Positions 1 through 11,919 of a stretch of DNA of 64,000 bases are shown here, one piece after another. The position numbers were made by a program, and so were the translations under genes. The notes beneath the pieces were generated by a model. The model did not search any database, was not told where the DNA came from, and saw nothing but the letters and a program-made list of their open reading frames with translations. The first letter of the stretch is position 1; every line of letters begins with the position of its first letter. Source of the DNA: Argyresthia goedartella. Lineage: Eukaryota; Arthropoda; Insecta; Lepidoptera; Argyresthiidae. The stretch lies in NCBI GenBank assembly GCA_949825045.1, contig OX463809.1:523501-587500 (forward strand), given 5' to 3'.

Positions 1-805
1 ATACATACCTGATATGTTTTTAATTTATTTTTTAAATTTTGTGTGTACTTACATAAACAAAAACAAGATGTGTTAAACATTGTACATATATTTTAGCGTA
101 ATAAGGATCCACATACAAACCTATATGTCCGTGGACCTATTGTCAGATGTAAAGAACCCCGCACGGAATGTCCGGAAAAATCCGTTCGGTCGATTTTGCT
201 GAAATTTTGTGAAAAGATAGCCTCTAATACTCTAATTAACTGTGCGAAGATGCAACCTTAATTAATGACCAGATTCCAAAATTTAACGATTTTAAGTTTA
301 ACTAAAAATGAAGTAAGTATATATGAAGCTAATAGGCACAAATGCACAAATATAGCGTTGTAAATACAATTAGATATAAGCTAATTATAAGTTGTACAGT
401 AACATCGTAATATAAGATAGCTTGAACCTTCGAATATTTTTTTTACCCGATATTGCCACGAATATATTTAGATATATAGAAATATATTTACACGTTAGAT
501 AATTATAATTATAAATCGTCATATTATTACTACTATGAAATAATTTTATCTTAAATCAACCTCAGGAAAAAGGTAGTAAGTGCATATTAGCGTCATACAT
601 ACTTACTTCATTTTTAGTTAAACTTAAAATCGTTATGTTTTGAAATCTGGTCATTAATTAAGGTTGCATCTTCGCATAGTTAATTAGAGTATTAGAGGCT
701 ATCTTTTCCCAAAATTTCAGCAAAATCGACCGAACGGATTTTTCCGAACATTCCGTGCGGGGTTCTTTATAATTTCTGCTTATAATAAACGAATAAAAAA
801 AAAAA
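1..805 (+). mobile_element. LINE-E 3' UTR and poly(A) end (interrupted by a MITE)
   Basis: Continuation of the LINE-E 3' untranslated region, whose coding end is seen in the equivalent sequence at 34911-35400. It is split by the MITE at 152-767 and resumes with aataaacgaat followed by an A run ending at 805, which is a plausible poly(A) end. No open frame of interest. Confidence 0.6.
152..767. mobile_element. MITE with long terminal inverted repeats, copy 1
   Basis: A 616-bp element whose left end (AAGAACCCCGCACGGAATGT) is repeated inverted at the right end. The arms pair over about 180 bp (152-330 with 590-767). Both ends are flanked by TA (150-151 and 768-769), as for Tc1/mariner-type insertions. 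It has no coding capacity. It sits in the LINE-E 3' UTR. Long arms make it a foldback element; family assignment rests only on the TA duplication. Confidence 0.8.
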
Positions 806-1353
806 CACGATTTTTGTTGGAATCCTAACTTTTTAATTTCTGAATTTGTATAATTTTGGGCTTTAAAAATATTTTATGAAAAATCAATCACTTTTGCCTT
901 TTTATTTATGATGTAAATGGAGGCATGTGTAGAGTATGAAGAAATTTAGTAACTAATAGCATTTTAATAAAGAGGTAATGTTTGGGAGTTGGAAAAATGG
1001 GTATTGCAGAAACCGCCGAAATATACCAATTTTCGACTTACGCTTGAAGCTTCGAAAAAAAAAAGTTGAAATTTGTTGGGAATTTTAAGTACTTTAATTT
1101 CTATGAGAAGCATTTCGAAAAGTTGATAATTTCCGAGTTTTAAGCTAAATACTGGCAAAAACCAAGATTTATAATTTTTATAATTTTTTATCGATGTTGC
1201 GTTGTTTGTTTGAGCAAACCATTGCAGGACCCCAAAAAACATAAAACTGGAAAAAATCAGAACTAACCAAAATCTTTCCCGGCAAGGGCCCTTTGAATGA
1301 GAAATTGACTGAATTACCATGAGTTAAGTCCCGGCTGCGTCATCTTAAAAGTA
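806..1353. other. Unassigned AT-rich stretch
   Basis: No gene or recognisable element seen. A 118-codon open frame on the minus strand (964-1320) recurs in copy 2, but the whole unit is duplicated, so this is not independent conservation, and it matches no family I know. Confidence 0.4.
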
Positions 1354-2001
1354 CGTGGGCTTTTCAGAATTTCGAACCGCTCAAAAAGCCAGAGCACTAC
1401 ACGGCGAGTTTCAGCGCTCACATTGAAGATTCATTCTCTGAATAGCCCGGGGGGAACAAATAAATGTGAAATGACAAAAACAAAGTTTGTATGTTTGTTG
1501 CTGGTCAAAAATAAATGCCAAAGAAGCAAAGGAAACGGGTCTGAAAAACTACATGGGATTGGCTCGCTCCGCTTCACTCGGCTCCATGTAGTACCTACAT
1601 AAAGTTGCGACCTAACATAACCTTACTTTAGATAGATAGAAAGTGAAATATAGCAACCAGTTTGGCTCTAACTTCTAGTATAAACTAGATTGGGATAGGA
1701 TAGAAAACAACAAATGACATGTATTTTTGAAAACTTGAAACTTGATCTAGAAGAAGTATAAATTTTGAATTTCTATAATTAGGAAATATATAGGCGCGTT
1801 TTATCGTTGTAGCGCTCCGGTTTTATTTATTTAAAAGCTTATTTGCCAAAAGCCAGAGGTACAAAACGCCACACTGTACCCTACGGGATATTCAGATGAT
1901 GAATTGTTAATGTGAGCGTTGGAAACCCCGTGTGGTACAACGCTGCATCGCGCTGTAGCGCTCTGGCTTTTCGGGCGGTTCGAAATTCTGAAAAGCCCGC
2001 G
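1354..2001. repeat. Foldback inverted repeat, copy 1
   Basis: Arm 1354-1406 is complementary, with a few mismatches, to arm 1949-2001; the shared core is gggcttttcagaattt. A shorter direct copy of the core follows near 2030-2046 (ccacgggcttttcagaa). The 540-bp spacer shows no gene. It could be the ends of a degenerate DNA transposon; no target duplication was found. Confidence 0.5.
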
Positions 2002-2429
2002 GGTCACAAAGCGGCCCAGCGTCGTACACCACGGGCTTTTCAGAAGACGCGTCCCGGTAACTATCGCTATGTGGTAGTGGTCGTAAAAACCCCTCCTTCA
2101 ACCCGCACTGAGCCAGCGTGGAGGAGTATGACTTAATCTTACACGTATCCGGGTAGAGGCCTGTGTCCCTCGGAGGGGACATTATTGGGCTACATTTATA
2201 ATTTGAATGGAGTCAGGATATGTCAAGAGATACGGAATCGAGCTAATCGAGTAATTTTGATTTCAAGACAAATTGCATCACGCTCGCCCCCAACAGTGCC
2301 ACAACTGACCCAGAGCTCTAATTTGGAATCACTGGCGTGACATAATATATCGCATGAGGCCTACGTGACATTCGACTTACAAGTCGCATGACATCGATTT
2401 TATGTATTTTTAATCCTTCGTCATCGGTG

Positions 2430-3049
2430 TTGCCGACTTGAAACATACCGCCCGTTCAGTCAAGTCGTTTCTTAACAGTCAGTCAATATCGGTGCTAGGT
2501 TGGCCAGCAAATAGCCCGGACCTCAACCCAATTGAGCAGCTTTGGCACGAAATCAAGAAAAAAGTTGCCACTTATCGTACCACAACTTTAGATGAACTTA
2601 ATGAAGCTTTTTGTGAGGCATGGGAAAACATTCCTGTTGAAACATGTCAGTCGGTGTCCAGCGGTAATTACTAACAAAGGTTTTGCTACTGGGTACTGAT
2701 TTTACACGTAATAAAATGGAGCAGCTAAAAATATTATAATACTATAGATTATTAGTTTTGTTTAAGTCTATTTTTCACTATTAGTTTTGTTTAAGTCTAA
2801 TTTACTGTCCTTAATTAAATGTCAGCTACACAATTGTGCATTATAATTTAATACATGATTAACGTTTGATATTAAATACTTTTTTCTATTTAATTAATCT
2901 TTTATTTACAGCCATTTATATCATAATAATCGGACCAAATTATGCGAACAATAGGTGCTGAGAAATAAATAGGGTTTTATTATTATGTGTACATAACCGG
3001 TTATAGTTCTTCACTATCTTGAATGTCCCTAATTAGTTGACCACGACTG
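2430..3049 (+). pseudogene. Tc1/mariner transposase remnant with 3' terminal repeat
   Basis: The open frame 2438-2674 encodes the C-terminal end of a Tc1-like transposase: LGWPANSPDLNPIEQLW contains the final E of the DD34E catalytic triad. The stretch before KHTARS, where the second D normally sits, is altered. The first two thirds of the gene are missing. The element ends at 3049 with ccacgactg followed by TA, the usual inverted terminal repeat end of Tc1 elements (CAGTCGTGG when read inward). The region 2160-2430 may hold decayed 5' sequence but no readable frame. Non-functional. Confidence 0.75.
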
Positions 3050-3051
3050 TA

Positions 3052-3267
3052 TACTTAGCAATCGTCATTTTTTGCCACTTCTCTTCATTGGACCACTGTG
3101 GGAGAAGAAGGGCGTAGAAACTCTCACAGATTAATTTTTAGATCACTTTTAAAAAAATCTTGTGCTCAACTAATACTAATATTGTAATATGAATTATCAC
3201 AATTAATAAGCAGGAATAAATAATTACAAAATTATTAACAGCAAGGTCTGTGTTGAGCCAGATTAAC
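3052..3267. other. Unassigned spacer between Tc1 remnant and SINE
   Basis: About 200 bp of AT-rich sequence with no open frame or recognisable repeat structure. Present in all three unit copies. Confidence 0.3.
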
Positions 3268-3537
3268 CCCATATCGACGACCCGAAGGGCTGAGTCGGCA
3301 GTGACCCTGCCTACGAATCCTATGGTCCCGGGTTCGAGTCCCGGTGGGGGAAAATATTTGTTTGATGAGAACGGATGTTTGTACCCTAGTCATGGTTGTT
3401 TATCTATCTAAGTATAATATTTATCTATATAAGTATGTGTATCGTTGTCTAGTACCCAAGATACAGGGAATCCTAGTTTGGGGCTAGATCAATATGGGTA
3501 AATAGTGTCCAAGGTGTTATTATTATTATCATAAAGT
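3268..3537 (+). mobile_element. tRNA-derived SINE, copy 1
   Basis: The head contains a tRNA-like part with an A-box-like ggctgagtcgg (3288-3298) and a perfect B box ggttcgagtcc (3331-3341), so it has an internal RNA polymerase III promoter. The body that follows (tagtttggggctagatcaa and neighbours) resembles known lepidopteran SINEs as I remember them. The tail is a short (ATT)n run near 3515-3530. It is tail to tail with LINE-A, so the two share the microsatellite. The left boundary is approximate. Confidence 0.6.
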
Positions 3538-3550
3538 CCCGTCATTTAAG

Positions 3551-6030
3551 TCATCTTGAACATTGGAAATTCCCTTTTTTTGACTTGGACTTTGTCGCTT
3601 TAACGTGCTTTTTAAATTGCTCAAATGGCAATATCAAGATCTCCAGAGGTATCTTGTTGTAGTAGAGAGTGCACTGACCCTTGAAAGAATTGCTTACCAT
3701 CGCGAGTCTAAACCGGGGCGCAGGACAAGTGCCCAAGTTCGAACAACAAAAACCCCAGGTCTTGCAGGTTTATATGAATGTGACGTCGCTGTATCTGGTT
3801 CGCGTCGCGTATTATGTTAACTCGTTGAAGGTTCGCACCATTGATAGTATAACTCGTGGAGAGATGCTTGATAGTACGTGTAAAAGTAATACTGAAGCAC
3901 TTATTTGAATTTAGCTCCATTTTGTGGTATTCACACCATTGACAAAGTCTGTCGATGTCTAGTTGCAAATTAAGTGCATCTCCCTCTTCAGAAATGGGAA
4001 GGATTATTTTTAGGTCATCCGCAAACATATATGCCTCGGCATATTTGAAGCAGTCAACAATGTCGTTTATGTGTACCACAAACAGCAGAGGACCAAGATG
4101 GGAGCCTTGTGGGACTCCTGAGGTTGCATTGAAAGGAGCGAACTGCTGACCGTTGACTACTACGTAGGACGTACGATCGATTAAGTAAGATCGAATCCAC
4201 TCCAACAGAGGATTGAGAACGCCGTGTCGTTTGAGTTTCCTTACAAGAGTGTCAAAGTCCACCTTATCAAAAGCTTTGCTAAAGTCCGTATATACTGCAT
4301 CCACTTGTACCCGCCTATCCACAAAACTAATGAGGTGATCGGTGTATGCTATGAGGTTAGAATTCGTAGATCTGCCTTGGAGGAAGCCGTGCTGTCTGTC
4401 AGACAGTTGGTGAGACACTTGATTCAGCAGGTGTAGATATACAAGAGTCTCGAACACTTTTGCGAAAATAGGAAGAATTGTGATGGGTCTGTACTGCTTG
4501 ATGTCCTTTGTGATACCCTCCTTGGGTATGGGCACTATCTTACCCATTTTCCACTTATTGGGAAAGACCCCTGAGCTTAGTGAGTGATTGTATATTAAAG
4601 TGAGCGGCCAGGATAAAATATCTGCGCAGTGTTTTACAAAAGAAGATGGCAGATCATCAGAGCCAGGTTCCTTGGTAGGGTCAAGTTTTCGTTACTTGTC
4701 TCGAGCTGCAAGCTCGTTGACAATCATAGACGACAATGAGGTGCACCCCATGGAATCAATGTCGTCATTTTGTGCGGAGTCTAGACTATGGTATACTGAG
4801 CTATTAGAGTATATGGAGGCGAAGTTCTTAGCAAAGAGATCGCTTATGTCCTTGCTATTATTTCCTGTTTCGGCGTCTAATTTCATGATGGAGGGAAATT
4901 CGCTCTTGTTATTCCTCCTCTGTTTTATGTATGACCAGAAATATTTTGGATTATCTTTGATGCTTTGTTCGACTTTTTTAACTTAAAAGTTATAACAGTC
5001 ACTAATAACCAGATCGCATCTTTTTCTTAGCATTTCAAATGTTAGTTTGTCCAAAGGGTTGTGGATTTTTTTTACGGCTGAAAAGCCTTATTTTATTCTT
5101 TTCTTTCAATAAGCTTTTTATACTTGGCGTGAACCACGGCGGATAGTTAGAAGTTCGACTTTTCGTGAGGGGTACATATTTCTTTATTATGATGTTTAAC
5201 TTTTCATAAAGTTTTTCTAACATTTCATTTACACAGGAGCAATCGTCGAAAATGTTCACCCAGTTGACCGTTCCCAAATCGTCTATAATTTTAGTATAGT
5301 CTGCCTTATGGAAATTAAGCCGAGGTGTCGTGTCTGTCGGTAAAGTAGTATCGCTTAATAACCCTTATGTAAACTCTAATGGTGGGTGGTGAGGATCCAC
5401 CACGCTGAGACCTTCCGGGTAGTGTGAAACTTTTATTTTATTGAAGTTAGATAGTATCAGATCCAGGATCCTGCCATTCGTGTTTTTTACTATATTAAGC
5501 TGGTCAAGGCTATGCAAGGACATGAATTCTGAAAGTGTGTTGAATAGGACACCATTTCCCACCGGAGACTGGCGCTCTGGCTTATCTGGAGTAGGTTGCC
5601 ATTGTACTTCCTTTAGATTGAAGTCGCCCAGTATCACTACTTCTGAGAGGTCCATTCTTTGTGTGAGTACATAGTTAGCATGCTCAATAAACTCTTCAAA
5701 GTCGCTTTGTTTTAATGGCGATGGGATATATGCTGCACAAATGCCTACCTTTTTTATTTGTTTTTTAAATCTGTATTCGAACGAGATCCAAAGGGCTTCA
5801 AAGTTACTGCTGTTATGATACAAAATTATGTCTGACTTAATATTATTTTTTATCGCAATCAATACACCAACTCAGCTCAACTTTGCACCAGGACGGTTAA
5901 GGTTCCTGTCGCATCTGTAGAGCGTAAATCTATCATCAAAAAGTTCACGATCGTAAACATTATTTTGAATCCAGTTTTCGGTTATTATGATAATATCAAA
6001 GTTGTTCTTTAAAACATTACTAACAAACTC
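3551..6030 (-). pseudogene. LINE-A ORF2 (endonuclease-RT), copy 1
   Basis: Decayed ORF2 of a jockey/CR1-like non-LTR retrotransposon, read right to left. The endonuclease part (about 5365-6030) shows GDFN and DLILSN motifs. The RT part (3708-4547) shows FSKAFDKVD, SGVPQGSHLGPLLF and the catalytic FADD. A C-terminal tail ending at 3551 contains LYYNKIP. Frames are broken: a stop replaces the joint after the endonuclease, the linker at 5035-5277 is shifted, and a 206-bp deletion between direct repeats of gtcgcgtattatgt truncates the RT C-terminus. The 5' part continues beyond BEL1 at 16255. Confidence 0.8.
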
Positions 6031-6040
6031 GTGTGTTTTC

Positions 6041-6045
6041 GTATT
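6041..6045. repeat. BEL1 target-site duplication, left (gtatt)
   Basis: gtatt precedes the BEL1 LTR here and follows the other LTR at 16250-16254. Copy 2 has the uninterrupted sequence with a single gtatt at 41651-41655. Five bases is usual for BEL/Pao. Confidence 0.85.
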
Positions 6046-6638
6046 TGATTAATTTCCACGCCTACCGAACGGCGTGGAATCCTGAAGGGGCTGGGGTTTT
6101 GCCAGCACGGGAGAAAAGAAGTGAATGAAAATTCATTGTTACTGACCTTTGTCGCCGTAGACAGGAAATCGAAAGCTCGATTCGAGACAGGAATACGGGA
6201 TAAGAGCAGAATTGGGATAGGATAGGAATCGAATCACTATCGTCGCTGCCCGGCGCTGTCGCCGGCGTGTTGCCTGCCGTCACGTGGAGTCGCCGCTACC
6301 GATACGACGAGTTGGAGACCGTACAACTTCAACCTTCACCACGAATCACTCAACCGCTGACGCGAATCTACTTATTTCCCGACGATGTTTATGATGAGCA
6401 CTCCGACCAGGCCCGACGCCTGTATTTGGTAATTGTTACACCGAATTACAATCACTGGCCCGACGCCTGGCACGATGTTGTTCTCCCGATGAGAAAAGGA
6501 TCAAGATAACCTCCAATTTTTTCCTCTCGTTGGTACGAGTGACAGCTGCGGTCCGTTTCCGCTTAGTGATGTCCCGATTACTCGCGGTCGATCCGCGTAA
6601 CAAAAAACCGGTGCGTTCCGAAGCATAAATATTAAACA
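6046..6638 (-). repeat. BEL1 3' LTR, copy 1
   Basis: 593 bp starting tgattaattt and ending attaaaca on the plus strand. It matches 15339-15899 and 56727-57313 closely. In element orientation it begins TGTTTAATATTTATG, just after the G-rich run gggcgggtgag that can serve as polypurine tract. Confidence 0.88.
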
Positions 6639-6669
6639 CTCACCCGCCCGGACAGGCCCGAACCTGTCC

Positions 6670-9600
6670 CTAATCAGTAGGAAGGCGAGAAAGTGTTGCG
6701 ACCGCTCTCTTGAGGACCGAGTCCCCCACCTTGACTTCTGCTGATCGAGGCGTGCCATCCCGACCCGTGTACAAATTGACGACCCGTCCTCGTCTCCATC
6801 TCAATGATGGCAGGTTCGCATCCTTAATCAGCACCAAATCACCGACTTGAGGGGGGCTCGTCCGGTCAGTCCACTTAAGGCGCTGCTGCAAGATGTGCAA
6901 GTACTCAAGGGACCACCGTTTCCAAAAATCTTGAGCCATCTGCTGCAACATCTGCCACCTAGTTAACCGACTTAACTTAACATCACCGAATAGGTATTCT
7001 GGCAGGGCGTTAAGGGGCTGACCTATCAGGAAGTGACCCGCCGTCAACGCTTCCAAATCATTTGGATCCGAACTGAGCAGGCACAACGGACGCGAGTTCA
7101 GTGTCATTTCAATCTTACAGAACAGCGTCGCAAGCTCTTCAAAGCGTATAGAGGTCTCACCGATGATCCTCGTCAGGTGCGACTTAGCCGATTTAACCGC
7201 AGCCTCAAATATTCCTTCCCAATGAGGACATCCCGGCGGACTGAAAACCCATTCAATCCCACGTCGGGAGCAAGCCGTACCGATGGCGTCCTGGTTACCG
7301 TTCAGGAATTGAGTGACCTCCTGCAGATATCGCCATCCAGACATGCGATAAATGCCTCCGAAGTGAGGTCACTGACCACCTCCAAGTGGACTGCCTTCGT
7401 GGCCAAGCACACGAAGACGCACAGGTATGCCTTCACTAATCTGGCGTTCCGTAGCTGTGAAGACTTGACCATGAATGGTCCTGCGAAATCCGTTCCGACA
7501 CCCGCAAAGGGCCGGATTTCGTTAACCCTATCCGAGAGCAAATCGCCCATCTGGGGCTGCATCGTAGCCGCCTTGGCCCGATAACAAGGCAGGCACCGAA
7601 ATACGACGCTACGCACTAAGCGTCTTCCCGATAGAATCCAGAACTCGCGCTGGAGAAACGCCATAAAGGCGTGGCATCCGATATGCCCATTCCGAATGTG
7701 TCGATCCTGTATCAACAGTTCGACCAACTTCCCTTTCCTAGGGAGTAACAACGGGTGGCGAGCCGCATAAGGCAGGTTGGCATTCCGCAGCCGACCTCCT
7801 ACCCTCAGCAATCCTTGAGGGTCAATAAACGGGTTGAGCCGAGCCACAGCTCCCGTCAGTTGGACGCGTCCGCGTCTCAGAATGTCAGAATGTCCAATTC
7901 GGACTTAAAGTGCACCGTCTGCACGTTCCGTACCAATGCGAACAACGCATGGTTCCGTTCCCGTGGTGTCAGGACCTGTGTCCGCACTCGTTGCGCCTCA
8001 GAATTCCGACAATTCCGCGCAAATCGGCAGATCCAGGCGGTCACATTGACCAGCTTGTCGAGCGAGCTGTACCGTTCCAGCAGGCTGAACTCCTCTTCCG
8101 GCTCTGGTTGCGTCGTACAGACACCGACTGTCAAGGCGCCGTTCGCCGAGGTAACGCGTGGACTCATTGGCCAATCCGATTCGGCTTGAGTCAACCATTT
8201 TGGACCCCACCACAAGGGATGTCCAACCAACTCCGGAGCGTGACACCCACAAGAAGCACAGTCTGCTGGGTTCATTTCCCCTGGAACATGTCTCCAGATC
8301 AAGGGAACCTCCGAAATCAAAATCTGCGAAACCCGATTCGCCACAAAAATCTCCAGCTTGTGAACTGAAGCCTTCAGCCAGCATACCACGATCTGGCTGT
8401 CCGTCCAAGCGTAGACCGTATCTTCTAACGCTATTGACCCACGAAGAACCGTCATCGTGTGGTTGAGCAGACGAGTCAGGAGAGCCGCTCCCGAAAGCTC
8501 TAACTTGGGAATGGTCAGGCGAGTGCGCAACGGCGCAACCTTGCTCTTGGCCATGACCAACCGCACATCAACCTCCCCCGAGGAGTCGACCGTACGCAGA
8601 TACCCGCAGCTCCGTAGCCCTTCTCCGAGGCATCGCAAAACCCATGCAGGGTGGCGGTGTATCGTTTGGTGGGGACCAACCTCCGTGGCAGTGAAATCCG
8701 ATTGATACCAGGGAGGGTCGAAAAGAACGAGTCCCACTCTGAGCTCAATAACCCGCCGATCGGGTCGTCCCATTTCAGCTCAGCAGACCACAATGGCTGC
8801 ATAAAACACTTGAGCTGAAATGTTACCGGGGTGATCCACCCGTTTGGATCAAATGTCCTAGCCACCGTTGAAAGGACGTTCCGTTTCGTCCAGACCTTCG
8901 GGGAGTCCAACTCGACCCGATACGAAAACATGTCTGACACCGGCTGGTACTGGACGCCTAATACCGACAACATATTTGGATTTTCCAAATTTTCAAAAAT
9001 GTGGGGATCCTGCTGGTAGTCATCCGGAAGACCAGTCAGTAACTCTGGAGAGTTCGACATCCATTTCCGGAGCTCGTAACCTCCACCCCGTAAGAGCTCA
9101 ACTAGCTCGTCCCGTCGAGCGAGCGCCTCCTCTACGGAATCAGCACCGGTACAGATATCGTCCACGTAGAGATCCTGCTCCAGGATCGCTGCTCCTCTAG
9201 GGAAGTTTAACCTTTCTCGATCCGCTAACTCCCGCAGAGTGCGAATCGCCAAATAAGGACTAGACCGTAGCCCGTACGTGTTGGTTTTCAGCTCGTACAC
9301 CCTGATGGGCTGATCTGGGCTCTCTCGCCACAGTATCAGCTGATACCGTCTATCGTCAGGGTGAATGACCGTCTGTCTAAACATCATCCGGATGTCAGCT
9401 ACAAACACAACATTGTGTCGACGGAACCGTGTGATAACATCCGCGATGTCATGGTTCAACTTCGGCCCTGAATGCAAACACTGGTTCAGGTTCATGCCGT
9501 TAGATGTTGATGCCGATCCATCGAACACTACCCGTATTTTGCCCTCCGGGGTCCTCAATACCGCGTGATGGGGCAGGAAGCAGTGGTCTTCACGCTTCCA

Positions 9601-10449
9601 GTCGATACCTGAAACCGACATGTGGCCGAGCGACTCGTATTCCCGCATGAAGTCGACGTACTTCTGCCGGAAAATCCCGTCACGCTTCATGCGTCGTTCC
9701 ATCGACAGAAGCCGCGTCTCGGCTGCATGGTGTGAACTGCCCAGCGGCGGGCGATCACTCCGAAATGGAAGACGTGTGAGAAATCGACCTGACCGAAGGC
9801 GACCAGTATTGTTCCGATAAAACTGTTCACACTCTTCTTCAACCGGGTCCAACCGGCGTACCGTAGGTGGTTCCTCCACCTCCCAAAACTTCTGTATCAC
9901 CTCCGAGAGTACAGAACCGAATAAGGGACTACGAGTCGCTAGGCGTGGGGCAGCCGGCATGACCGGGCCCATTACCGCATGGCCCAGTCTGGTGTTGACC
10001 GAAACCAGACCAGTCGCCTGCAACACGTGGACACCTGGCACTAACAGGTATCCCAAGGCATCGACACCCAATAAAATGTCTACTGGGCCCGGAATATCGA
10101 ACTCCGGGTCAGCCAGTGACAACCCAGCGACCAACTGTCGCACCGAGGGCGACAACCGTACGTGAGGGTGTGAGCCCATCACATTAGGCATGACTAATGC
10201 CGTGACCGTCAGATTCACCGATGAATCCATCCGTGACGAGAGAGTAATCCGACATACTCCCTTAACGGAACCGACTTCCGTGTTCCCAATTCCCCGAATG
10301 GAATGTGGATACTCCCTTACCGAAATGCCCAACCGTCTTACAAGGTTGCACGAGACTAAGCACCCCTGGGCCCCCGAGTCCAATAGTGCTCGTGCCACAC
10401 GAGATTTGCCGTCCGAACTCCACGCTATCACCGAGGCGGTGGGGAGCAT
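6670..10449 (-). pseudogene. BEL1 pol: protease, RT, RNase H, integrase (broken)
   Basis: Polyprotein of a BEL/Pao element. The first frame (8515-10449) begins with an aspartic protease (LLDSGAQ), then RT with LYVDD and the start of RNase H (GFCDASEKGYGAA). Near 8620-8640 a one-base fault shifts the frame; RNase H continues in 7877-8773 (AWTDSQIV). An 8-bp duplication of agaatgtc (7879-7894) shifts it again. The integrase zinc part and first catalytic D (GTDFAGPF) lie in 7302-7847. A 70-bp deletion at about 7333, seen by comparison with 63288-63357, removes the second catalytic position. The C-terminal integrase (6670-7344) keeps WEGIFEAAVKSAK with the catalytic E. Cannot make a full polyprotein. 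Confidence 0.9.
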
Positions 10450-10494
10450 GACCGTCTGTGGAGTGGCGGCACCCTGTAAGTGGGCGGCGTGTCC

Positions 10495-10497
10495 CTA
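10495..10497 (-). other. In-frame TAG between BEL1 gag and pol
   Basis: On the minus strand the gag frame reads cgc TAG gga cac and continues open, in the same frame, into pol at 10449. BEL elements usually have gag and pol fused. This is either a nonsense mutation (for example CAG to TAG) or a read-through site; the following GGA resembles known read-through contexts. Confidence 0.6.
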
Positions 10498-11277
10498 GCG
10501 GGAACCTCCGCGGGATCCGAACCCGCTGGGACCCCCGTCGGCCTGGTAACTCGGCTGCTGATATGCCACCGGTGGCATATCAGACCGCATGTACATCAGG
10601 GGGTCCCAACCCGCATAATAGGCCCCTCGCTCTCCCGATACCCGACCATACCGGACTGTGAACGGTGTGCCCGGTGGCCACCGTGGATGGAGGGGGGAGA
10701 GCGGATCCAACCTGGGGCGCTCTAGGAATGGGGGCGATATCCGACTGTTCGCCTCCCTGTTCGCCTCCCAGAGCGACGGGCAGGGTGGCGCAGAAGGTGG
10801 TGGGCTCCCAGCCTTCGCGCCACTCATAGGTGCCATCTGACACCCGCCCGTAACACGCGGTGAGCCAGCGGCCCGAAGTCCTCGCTGACCCTGGACAGCG
10901 GCGACCGAACCCCGGCTATCCCGCCTGTTACCCCCCGCGCTGCCCCCTTCCCCTCGGGGGGGGGTCCCGTCCGCGGGTACCCCAGTCACCCCGTTGGTGA
11001 CTCCCGTTGCCCGGAGGGGGACTGGGTCCGGCCCTGGTTGGGCCCTGTGACCGACCAACCTGAGTCCGGCCCTGGTGACCGTCCGAAGGGCCTGACCGGT
11101 TCAGGCACAACACGACGTGGTGCCTGCCACCGCAGCACTCACAGGGGGACGCGCGTGAGCACTCGCTCAGCGGGTGCGGCCCCAAACAACCGAAACACAA
11201 TCGGTGGCGGAAGACCACCTTCCTGCGGGCAGCCACACCGAGCGCCTTAACCCCTCGCACCCCCAGCCACTTGGCGC

Positions 11278-11919
11278 CGACACAGCTCGTCCCCCAGGCA
11301 CACTTAAGCCCGCGCGGCGCGGGACACTTGACTGACGTATCAAGTGATTATGTTGAAATGGTAACTCTTAGAACTATGAGAGTGCTAAATATGAGTAGCT
11401 AATGAAACCCTCTCTTAGTCAATGCAAAACTAATGTCACAGTGACCTTCCTTTATTATTGTACCGACATGAGAATCACAGACATCTATGAAAATGGTTCT
11501 TCTCAACACAAATCTAGCAGACATGAGAAAAACATCAACAACATATACATGTTATTTGATACCTACGTAATCTTAATAACATTACCCTTTCAAAACAATA
11601 AAAACATTAGTGTGTTCTTATATAAACTGTTCAATATTTCAGCGTTTGAAATTTTCCAAAAAAAAGTCCTCGAAAAAGTGTTTTTTTTGAGGCACGTTTG
11701 GAATATTTTTTTCTATGAATGACCATAGACAATTGTATCGGATTATAGACTTTGTCTTATTGAGCGTCTGGAAAATCTTTAACAGTACCAACATGACAAA
11801 ATTGGCCAAAATATACCGGTTTAAAAAAGCGCGGGAGCGAGAGCGTCATATGACGCTTGTGGGACGGACGGTACTCGAGGCGAGCGTCATATGAGGCTTG
11901 GGGGATTGTAAGGTTAAAG
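11278..11919. mobile_element. Unclassified 642-bp insertion in BEL1 gag
   Basis: Gag reads without interruption if 11278-11919 and one copy of ttggcgc are ignored; ttggcgc is present on both sides (11271-11277 and 11920-11926), a 7-bp target duplication. The interior is AT-rich and non-coding with GC-rich ends. Near the right end gagcgtcatatga occurs twice (about 11846 and 11882). The ends are weakly similar in inverted orientation around a ccccca motif. Probably a non-autonomous DNA element; 7-8 bp duplications would suggest hAT or a relative. Confidence 0.65.

Noticed and set aside
964..1320. 118-codon minus-strand open frame, also at 36371-36727
   Set aside because: Conserved only because the unit is duplicated; low complexity (F, K, N, S rich), no known domain, and AT-rich non-coding context.
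3270..3352. A functional tRNA gene at the B-box region
   Set aside because: It has A- and B-box-like parts but is followed by a SINE body and tail and recurs only within the duplicated unit; I could not fold a convincing cloverleaf with anticodon.
11402..11722. 106-codon frame in the 642-bp insert of BEL1 gag
   Set aside because: AT-rich chance frame without any recognisable motif.
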